Assembly: GCA_032353305.1 (NCBI GenBank) | Contig: JAUCNG010093325.1 | Location: 1 to 13,950, forward strand | Direction of reading: 5' to 3' | Source: Cephalothrix spiralis | Lineage: Eukaryota; Nemertea; Palaeonemertea; Archinemertea; Cephalotrichidae | Length of the DNA stretch: 13,950 bases | In this document: positions 8,567-13,950 of the stretch, in pieces | Layout of the letters: each line of letters begins with the position of its first letter | Numbering within the stretch: position 1 is the stretch's first letter | Notes under the pieces: generated by a model | What the model was told of the DNA's origin: nothing | The model's input: the letters and a program-made list of their open reading frames with translations, nothing else | The model's database searches: none | Translations under genes and position numbers: made by a program

Positions 8567-8586
8567 TACATGAACATGTTCATGTA
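8567..8586. repeat. Perfect 20-bp palindrome
   Basis: TACATGAACATGTTCATGTA is fully self-complementary. Its core GAACATGTTC fits the RRRCWWGYYY half-site consensus known for p53-family proteins. A structural or chance origin is just as likely, and no second half-site is next to it. Confidence 0.7.
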
Positions 8587-8639
8587 CTTTTAAATCAATC
8601 ATTAAAAAATGGAAGACTTGGTGAATATGGGTTGAGAGA

Positions 8640-8669
8640 GCGATCACTCGCCTCCGTGCGAGCGATCGT
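8640..8669. repeat. GC-rich 12-bp hairpin
   Basis: GCGATCACTCGC (8640-8651) pairs with GCGAGCGATCGT (8658-8669) with one G-T wobble-type and one terminal mismatch across a 6-base loop. It stands out in very AT-rich flanks. Repeated GCACT/CACTAGAAG words follow at about 8688-8778. Confidence 0.5.
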
Positions 8670-8858
8670 GCGCAACAAAATAATAAAAGGCACTAGAAGC
8701 ACTTCTAATAGCACTTTACTGCAGGTAGAGGCACTATAAGAGAAAGCGCTTTACCAGCTGTAAAATGCCACTAGAAGAAAAGTAGGAGTATGACATCTTT
8801 GAATTGAGCCAGCTCTATACTACTAATATGGTATTTTTTGACACTCGTTTTTCATTAG

Positions 8859-8959
8859 ATCAATCACATATTACACCAGTATCAGCACGCTCGTTTGACC
8901 CTTACAATGACCTCAACACACCTGCGGCAGTACCACGGGATATCACCTCCTTGATTCCG
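8859..8959 (+). other. Possible additional upstream per exon (PAS-A start)
   Basis: An open frame from 8786 to a TAA at 8978-8980 reads protein-like, ending ...PRDITSLIP just before a fair donor, GTGGGT (8960). The last codon is complete (phase 0), which matches the phase-0 start of the exon at 10174. Joined, it gives SLIP|GTLIGKDI, which resembles the PAS segment just before the HPxD motif. A pyrimidine-rich TTTTTCATTAG acceptor ends at 8858. The identity to PER here is low and the expected LGY/LGF signature is missing, so this is a candidate only. It could also be an unrelated coding fragment. Confidence 0.28.
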
Positions 8960-9191
8960 GTGGGTATGGTTCACGGATAAGGGTCATTAAGTGCAAAGTG
9001 AGCCAAAACACTCACTTTCCCACTACTTGTATTTATAAAGAAGGTAGCGATATTGTATTATATGAAAAACGCCCTCTTAAGGTAGAGACCAGATTTAGAA
9101 ATATAGAGTCCTGGATACGGATTTTCCGTAAATGTGCCTTCTGTTAATTCCACATTGATAAAACCAATATGTCGAAATACTAGATCTAGCC

Positions 9192-9369
9192 CAACTCTAT
9201 GGTTAAGTCCTAAACACGGCTAAATTTAGCCTAGCTATCTTCAAAAATTTCAATAGTTTTCAAGTAGCGCTATCATGAACGTATGAATAGGCACTTAAGA
9301 ATTTGTTAATTCTATAGAAATCGAATGGCTATTTGTAACCATGTTTAGGACTTGACCATATTAGGGTTG
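9192..9369. repeat. Inverted repeat, arms of about 40 bp
   Basis: The left arm 9192-9231 and right arm 9327-9369 are inverted copies at roughly 80% identity, sharing AAGTCCTAAACA and TAGCC. The loop is about 95 bp. It is probably a decayed fold-back or MITE. Nothing coding lies inside. Confidence 0.65.
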
Positions 9370-9904
9370 ATGGGGTTTAGGCCCGCATTTCTTCGATTTA
9401 ACCCCAAAAGTTCCATAAACTTGTGTATACTAAGAGAAATTGATGTTTGTATAGTATCCAAAACATTAGAGATGAATTTTAAAATTATTTCTTTCGTTCA
9501 TGATTGTGGATTTTATTAATCACAAAAAGACAGGTATCACTTTGATGACCTTGTTTTATATTAAATATGGTCGATTACTCGTAGAGAAATCCCTAGAATT
9601 TGTCAATGAAATCAACCAAATTTATATTATAGATTCCTACTGTAAGTATAGCTATCAATACACACCGCGTCGCGTAATATTTTAGTGATTCCGATATGAC
9701 GTCACACAGCGCAACTTTGCGCAAAATTTCTGCGGTTAATATTGATATTCAGAATTTGGGATCTTTTTGTCTCGATTGAATTGATATATGAATCGATATT
9801 AATATATGAATATATTATACTTATTTGAATAAAACATTTTAAGGCTTAGCTTTTTTTGACTTGAAAAGCCAATTTATAGTTTTGCTTTATGCAATTTGTA
9901 GCGT

Positions 9905-9957
9905 AAATTTTAATCGATTCAATTACTCGGCAACCGCGTCTAGAATCGATTGAAATT
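9905..9957. repeat. Short inverted repeat, ATCGATT arms
   Basis: AATTTTAATCGATTC (9906-9920) pairs with GAATCGATTGAAATT (9943-9957), 14 of 15 bases. It directly precedes the CGTGAT cluster. A TGACGTCA site lies nearby at 9697-9704. Confidence 0.6.
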
Positions 9958-9975
9958 CTTGTTTAAGAGAGGTCT

Positions 9976-10130
9976 AGCGTGATTTGGCCATTTTAAAGTC
10001 CGAGAAACGTGATTTAGAATTTTAACGGCTTACGTGATCGACCGTAAAATTAGCGTGATCCGTGATTTACTTTATTATCGGCTAGCTGGCTAATGTGAAG
10101 TCAAATATTAGCGTGATTCGTGATTTCACT
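9976..10130 (+). repeat. CGTGAT motif cluster upstream of the first certain per exon
   Basis: CGTGAT occurs seven times in about 155 bp, all on the plus strand, often as GCGTGATyCGTGATTT. The spacing is irregular, so it is not a clean tandem repeat. It also contains one CCGTAAAA word like those of the larger CGTAA cluster at 12850-13350, suggesting a related repeat family. Confidence 0.6.
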
Positions 10131-10173
10131 TAAATAAAATTTTATCGGTAAAATTTCTACTCTTTATTTATAG

Positions 10174-10291
10174 GGTACGCTAATTGGAAAAGACATTCAA
10201 TCTATCCTGCATCCACAAGACGTTATAATCATCACTGATCTTCTTGCTGGGGATCCTACTCCACAGGCTACAATACCCGATCTTGCACACG
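10174..10291 (+). CDS. per: per exon: PAS-A segment with HPxD motif
   Basis: This is a phase-0 start after TTTATAG, and one base is left over before GTAAAT. It encodes GTLIGKDIQSILHPQDV and then a DLLAGDPTPQATIPDLAH tail. The LIGK...LHPQD pattern is the helical part of a PAS fold, equivalent to the LGRSF...VHPKD region of insect PER. Confidence 0.75.
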
Positions 10292-13200
10292 GTAAATACA
10301 AGAATACAGAGAAAGAATGTGTTTCCTTTTTGCGCCCATTTTATCGATTTTCAAAACATATTTATATCGTGTGGGCCCTTAAATTTGTCCCGCTGTTTAA
10401 AAGGCTAGCTGGACATGTAGTTCCAATACTAATGATATTCACCTGATATTTTGAATGCAGTATAATTATGTAATGCAGTTTCATTTTTATATCATTAACA
10501 GTTTTTAAGTTATATCAACTTATGATAGAAAACGGAATATCAAAGAATGACGTTTAAAATGTCCGTGTGAATCATTGCCCGTTATTAATAAAAACCCCGT
10601 TGTTTGATAAATAGAAAAGCTGTCGGCTTTAAATCTTAGAATGATGTTAACATTGATGCTCTCTCTTAGTTGTGTTAATCGCAGCATCGTTCAAAGAGTT
10701 AATCTATTCGTGTTCACTTTAAACATCCGAAAAAAATTTGTTTTAATCATTCACGCGCGCCTTCGGCGCTCGCCACATACGATCATCGTTATATCGGACA
10801 AAAGTTATTGCAGTTGCTCTTCTTTTATGAAGGCATGGGAAATTTTTATCACTTGTTGTTAATTTAATCCAAGCACTCCATCAGTTGCTACATGTACGTT
10901 TGAAATTTTTGAACGATGCTGCAATTAATAAAACTGATAGAGAACATCAATGTTAACATCATTCTAAGATTTAAAGCCGAAAGCTTTTCTATTTATCAAA
11001 CAACGGGGGTTTTTAATAACGGGCAATGATTCACACGGACATTTGTTGTAGACTGGTTATTATTTCAGGAAATGTCCCAAACTTTATTGATGCATAATAT
11101 TTCATTTCAGACGCCCTCGGAATACAAAATATTAATTATGCGAGATTAAGAAAGTATAAGGGTCTAAAGCAGGGATTCTGTATAGGCGGAAACTTAATAC
11201 GGTACACGTCATTTAAAGTACGTCTTTATGAACAAAATGCTGAATTGAATACAAAATTGAACGATGCTAAAATCAAATTGATAGCCTGGGATCAGCTACG
11301 CTCAGCATACAAAGGTAAGCTTTTGCAACGATGAATGAAATTATGGCACGACGAACGGGTCAAAACCTTGATGGCCTTGATAACGTCCGCGGACCGTAGC
11401 TAGGGTATGATGATACGCATAGGCGTATCGTAGTATGGTCAGTGATGGTAAAGTAGCTTCCAATTGGTTATTATACCTATCAGCATTCCCCTATGTTAGG
11501 TCTGTGGATGGTAGTTCGATCATTGATGATAGATATAGGCATCTCATTGGCTGATCTGCGTATTAAGCCTACCGCACACTAGTCCGCAGAATCACAAGAA
11601 CGCTAGCACGCAACAAAATCAAACATGTAATCCTAACCAACACTAGTTCGCATAATCGCAAGAACGCCGATCCGCAGGATCGCATCAAAATTCCTAGTGT
11701 GCGGAGACATAATAACTAGAACGCTAGAACGCAACCAAAATCAAACATTGGTTGCGTTCTAGCGATTATGCACCGCACACTAGGATCGGCGTTCTTGCGA
11801 TTCTGCGGACTAGTGTGCGGTAGGCTTTAGTGTACCATAGCTACTTATCAATATACCCTAGCAAGGTTTTGACCTGTTCGGCGCGCCATATGAAATGCAC
11901 CGCAGACCGTAGGATGTGCGAAAATTGCGCTGCATTGCCCTATAGTGCTCAAAAAGAATTAATCAAAGCAGGCGAAGGTTATATCGGCATCAGTTTCCAT
12001 CACGAAGAACCGGAGTGAATTTTGATGTCTTAATGCTTTTTTTAATTACTTGGTTTACGGATAAACTTTTCAAAAAATCCCGCCGGCGGCGGTAAAAAAA
12101 ATCATTATTTCTATTTTTCCGACGTTTCGACTTATATCATGTTGTGCAATTAATTTTTCATTCGACGTCTGGAAATTCCGTCGGCGGTCATATTTCTATA
12201 TTCCGATGTTTTTTTTCATTCGACGTTTGAAAATTCCGTCGGTGGTAAAAAAAAATGTTAAAGAAATTTCAAAAAAATCTCGCCGGTAGCGGTAAATTTT
12301 TTTTTTTTTAAATTATTTTCATTTTTCGGAAATTTTCACCGGCGGTGTTTGTAAACCAAGTAATTAAAAAAAAGGCCTTATAATGTTTAATGCATAGGAC
12401 GCTAAAAGCCAACGTATTGGTCTCTGTATCCTGTACAGGGCTCAATACAAGGTATTTTAGAATCTCACTCGGCAAAATTTCCGTCAGTTACTGGAAACGG
12501 TATTTTGAAACTTGACAAATATGGTGTCCTACGAGTTCAAGACCCGACTCTTAAATATTTATCGAATACATATTGTGTATATATCATTATTTTTAAAACA
12601 TTTATTAACGGTTAGATGATCTACAAGCGTACCTCTGTGTCATTTTCAAAATTGTTTCACAACCCTTCTGTAAATTATCATTTTCCTGTAATTTATGGAT
12701 TTTCATATTCTTTTTTAGCACCCTTCGAAAAACCTGAAGAAAATACATTTTTAACGCGCACATCAGCACAAAGGATGCTAAGTACAATATCATATAGGTA
12801 AACTTACATCCATCTTTAATATTATAAGTTTATATATTTATTGCTAATCGTGACGACACCGTGTTTAAATTGTCGTCTGGAAGGGTTTTTCGTGAACCGT
12901 AAATCGACCTTAAATGGACACCGTTATCGTAAAATGGCGAACAAACGGTCGTAAACGTTAACAGTGATATTTCAAGAGACGTAATCGTAAACCGTAAAAC
13001 ACGATTATTCGTAAACGTTAACCGTAAATCGACTAAATTCCCGTAATCGTAAAGCATAAAAAGCTATTAAGTTGAAATTTTGTAATCGTAAACCGTATAA
13101 TCTAGATAATTTTCCGTAAACGTAAACCGTAATAGTAATATCATGGCGTAAAACGTAAATTGGTTCTGTGTTATCTACGAAAACTGCGATAAAATGTTCG

Positions 13201-13950
13201 TTTTTAATTTTTGTAAAGCATCAAAACACTTAAATTCTGTGTCATAATTCGCAAAAAGGTAAAATGCTACCTAAATTCCGTAAACGTGAAATAGGCAAAT
13301 TTTGCGATCGTAAACGTAAAATGGCCGAAAATAAGTCCGTAAACCGTAAACGGGACCCCCCCCCCCCCTTCCAGATCCTCATTTAACTCAATATCGTGAT
13401 CTTACATCACTATTAAACATGTTGTTTATAAATAAAAGGGGGGCTTATAGGGGTACCGCCGCGGTGTGGCAGGACTGGTCCCTTAGTTAAAATTAATATA
13501 TATGATAGTGTCAAAACACAGTTCGAGAATCGTGGAAAAAACTAGCACTGTTATTTTTTTGTGCCCCTTCTTCTTACACGATAAACCATTTATGATGTTG
13601 ATCTTCAATTTCCAGTGGTATTGAATTGACAGGCTACATACCGCAAGAGTTTGTACAAGTACCCCTCTTTGAATGTTATCATCCTGATGACTTAGAGGTA
13701 ATATACATGATGTACAGTCAAGGTAAGGCCAAAACATTACTTTTATCAGGTGTTATTTGATTTTCTACTTAAGGTATGTGCACTGAGTTAGCAAAAATAT
13801 TTTGAAAAATATTTTATTTCATTTATTGATTCCTTTAGTTAAGAGGATCATTTTCGTGTAAAAATATCGTGTCTACATGTTGAGGAAGTCCCTAAAAAAT
13901 TGTTTGTATTCTTCCTTTCATACAGCAGGTGGGATGATTGAAATCGCAAA
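10174..13950 (+). CDS. per: PERIOD-like circadian clock protein, partial, spliced (five exons, runs off the right edge)
   Basis: The exons are 10174-10291, 11111-11314, 12719-12797, 13616-13722 and 13926 onward. All have GT donors (GTAAAT, GTAAGC, GTAAAC, GTAAGG) and AG acceptors, and their phases fit without any stop. The joined protein shows, in order: the LHPQD (HPxD-type) motif of PAS-A; RKYKGLKQG followed by IGGNLIRYTSFKVRL, matching the RRYRGLKS segment that marks the PER family; LRSAYKAP, matching the PER linker after PAS-A; and GYIPQEF with CYHPDDLEVI, the start of PAS-B. PER proteins dimerise through PAS domains and, in the nucleus, repress CLOCK/CYCLE-type activators (known for the family). 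The N-terminus, most of PAS-B and everything beyond lie outside the window or were not found. Identity to insect and vertebrate PER is low outside these motifs. A nematode lin-42-like orthologue is a possible alternative name. The gene is intron-rich, unlike the neighbouring kinase gene. Confidence 0.8.
10292..11110 (+). other. per intron, 819 bp, carrying a fold-back element
   Basis: It is bounded by GTAAAT and CATTTCAG. Apart from the fold-back at 10557-11044, bases 10292-10556 show nothing recognisable. Confidence 0.7.
10557..11044. mobile_element. Fold-back transposon-like element with arms of about 138 bp
   Basis: The left arm 10557-10695 and right arm 10908-11044 are inverted copies at about 90% identity, starting AAATGTCCGTGTGAATC and including GATGTTAACATTGATG. 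The 212-bp loop has a small GC-rich hairpin-like stretch (CGCGCGCCTTCGGCGCTCG at about 10754) but no transposase. Long arms, a short loop and the intronic position fit a non-autonomous fold-back or MITE element. The arms could form a strong hairpin in the pre-mRNA. No clear target duplication is seen. Confidence 0.8.
11111..11314 (+). CDS. per: per exon: PER-specific segment after PAS-A
   Basis: The exon enters at phase 1 and leaves at phase 1, 204 bp. It holds the most diagnostic residues, YARLRKYKGLKQGFC and IRYTSFKVRLY, and then a variable KLNDAKIKL stretch. It ends in AWDQLRSAYK, equivalent to the PIKSSYK end of the PAS-A region in insect PER. Confidence 0.85.
11342..11890. mobile_element. 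Outer inverted-repeat element interrupted by a younger MITE
   Basis: TATGGC...CAAAACCTTG at 11342-11370 is matched in inverted orientation by 11862-11890, 26 of 29 bases. Further inside, CTAGGGTAT (about 11400) and ATACCCTAG (about 11853) also pair, as do related GTAGCT words. The 261-bp element at 11566-11826 sits within it, so the outer element is older. No coding capacity is recognisable. Confidence 0.65.
11566..11826. mobile_element. MITE with TTA target duplication and 37-bp terminal inverted repeats
   Basis: The ends AGCCTACCGCACACTAG (11566 onward) and its inverse at the 3' end match over 37 bases with one difference. Both sides carry TTA (11563-11565 and 11827-11829). Inside are several diverged copies of an ATCGCAAGAACGC-type word. 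A central hairpin, CTAGAACGCAACC with GGTTGCGTTCTAG, lies at about 11723-11763. The 3-bp TTA duplication fits PIF/Harbinger-type mobilisation (inference). The near-perfect ends suggest a young insertion. Confidence 0.8.
11890..12018 (+). other. Unassigned short frame, possible coding remnant
   Basis: A 42-residue frame starts inside the outer element's right arm and ends in TGA. It has a CENCAALPYSAQKELIKAG core and an acidic end, and reads more protein-like than its surroundings. No family is recognised, and splicing evidence places it in a per intron. It may be a gene fragment carried by a repeat, or chance. Confidence 0.2.
12035..12376. mobile_element. MITE-like element with 24-26 bp terminal inverted repeats
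   Basis: The ends GCTTTTTTTAATTACTTGG (12035 onward, running to GTTTAC at 12058) and the inverse at 12351-12376 match apart from T-run length. The 340-bp body holds three or four diverged subrepeats with the words TTCGACGTTTG, AATTCCGTCGGCGG and poly-A or poly-T, partly in inverted pairs around CGCCGG. The flanks carry TTAAT and TTATAAT, so an AT-rich target is likely, but the duplication is unclear. Confidence 0.7.
12719..12797 (+). CDS. per: per exon: PAS-A/PAS-B linker
   Basis: The exon is 79 bp, enters at phase 1 after a strong TTCTTTTTTAG acceptor and leaves at phase 2 before GTAAAC. It encodes APFEKPEENTFLTRTSAQRM and then LSTISY, corresponding to the VPDE...F..RH...G.IS region leading into PAS-B of PER. 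It is too short to be seen in ORF scans except by chance. Confidence 0.75.
12850..13368 (+). repeat. CGTAA motif cluster ending in a C13 run
   Basis: CGTAA occurs about 21 times in roughly 500 bp, all on the plus strand, mostly as CGTAAACCGTAAA or TCGTAAACG, with CGTTAAC variants. Spacing is irregular and unrelated DNA lies between. The cluster ends at CGTAAACGGGA followed by 13 Cs (13356-13368). It fills most of the per intron 12798-13615. Confidence 0.85.
13616..13722 (+). CDS. per: per exon: start of PAS-B
   Basis: The exon follows a pyrimidine-rich acceptor, TTCAATTTCCAG, and is 107 bp. It completes a serine codon across the previous junction and encodes GIELTGYIPQEFVQVPLFEC then YHPDDLEVIYMMYSQ. 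GY(I/L)PQ(E/D) and the YHPxDL motif are the standard start of PER PAS-B. One base carries over into the next exon. Confidence 0.85.
13926..13950 (+). CDS. per: per exon, cut by the window edge
   Basis: After CTTTCATACAG, the phase-1 continuation reads AGGMIEIAK. The acceptor is a tandem ACAGCAG (NAGNAG). Using the second AG (exon from 13929) would drop one alanine and keep frame. Confidence 0.65.

Noticed and set aside
10641-10862. 73-codon plus-strand frame
   Set aside because: It lies within the arm and loop of the intronic fold-back element and shows no family resemblance.
12616-12801. A continuous 61-codon gene at this position
   Set aside because: Only its last part is a per exon; the rest is intron before the TTTTTTAG acceptor.
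9976-13368. CRISPR-like array reading of the CGTGAT/CGTAA clusters
   Set aside because: The motifs are too short, spacing is irregular, there are no uniform spacers, and the context is eukaryotic introns.

Overview
This is a eukaryotic, almost certainly invertebrate animal, nuclear window. It is AT-rich, has GT-AG introns and AATAAA-type signals, and is full of short inverted-repeat elements. Nothing suggests a prokaryote: there are no operons, no Shine-Dalgarno sites and no tRNA or rRNA. The species cannot be named from the sequence. A PERIOD-type clock gene argues for a bilaterian, and the divergence of its PAS domains suggests a fast-evolving lineage.

Layout. Bases 1-3260 hold no gene I can support. 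They contain a CTCA microsatellite, a small TAA-flanked inverted-repeat element (605-718), a 133-bp fold-back (1430-1562), a 61-bp direct repeat (1894/1995) and a GT-rich degenerate repeat (about 2362-2600). Bases 3261-7429 hold a large intronless plus-strand gene: about 24 ankyrin repeats followed by a complete Ser/Thr (TKL-like) protein kinase domain. A one-base frame change near 6050 splits it into two open frames, inside the last ankyrin repeat. The only good poly(A) signal is at 8113.

From 10174 to the right edge, five plus-strand exons with consistent phases (0, 1, 1, 2, 1) encode part of a PERIOD (PER) protein: the end of PAS-A, the PER-specific segment after it, the PAS-A/PAS-B linker, and the start of PAS-B. 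The gene runs out of the window. A further upstream exon (about 8859-8959) is possible but weak. The PER introns are loaded with fold-back or MITE-like elements (10557-11044; 11566-11826 inside 11342-11890; 12035-12376) and with two strand-biased motif clusters (CGTGAT at 9976-10130; CGTAA at 12850-13350).

The two genes have no visible functional link. The ankyrin-kinase gene lies on the same strand, upstream of or inside an intron of per. Its lack of introns beside an intron-rich gene suggests retroposition or a lineage-specific expanded family. The main results are the small spliced per exons, which an ORF scan misses, and the frameshifted ankyrin-kinase gene.
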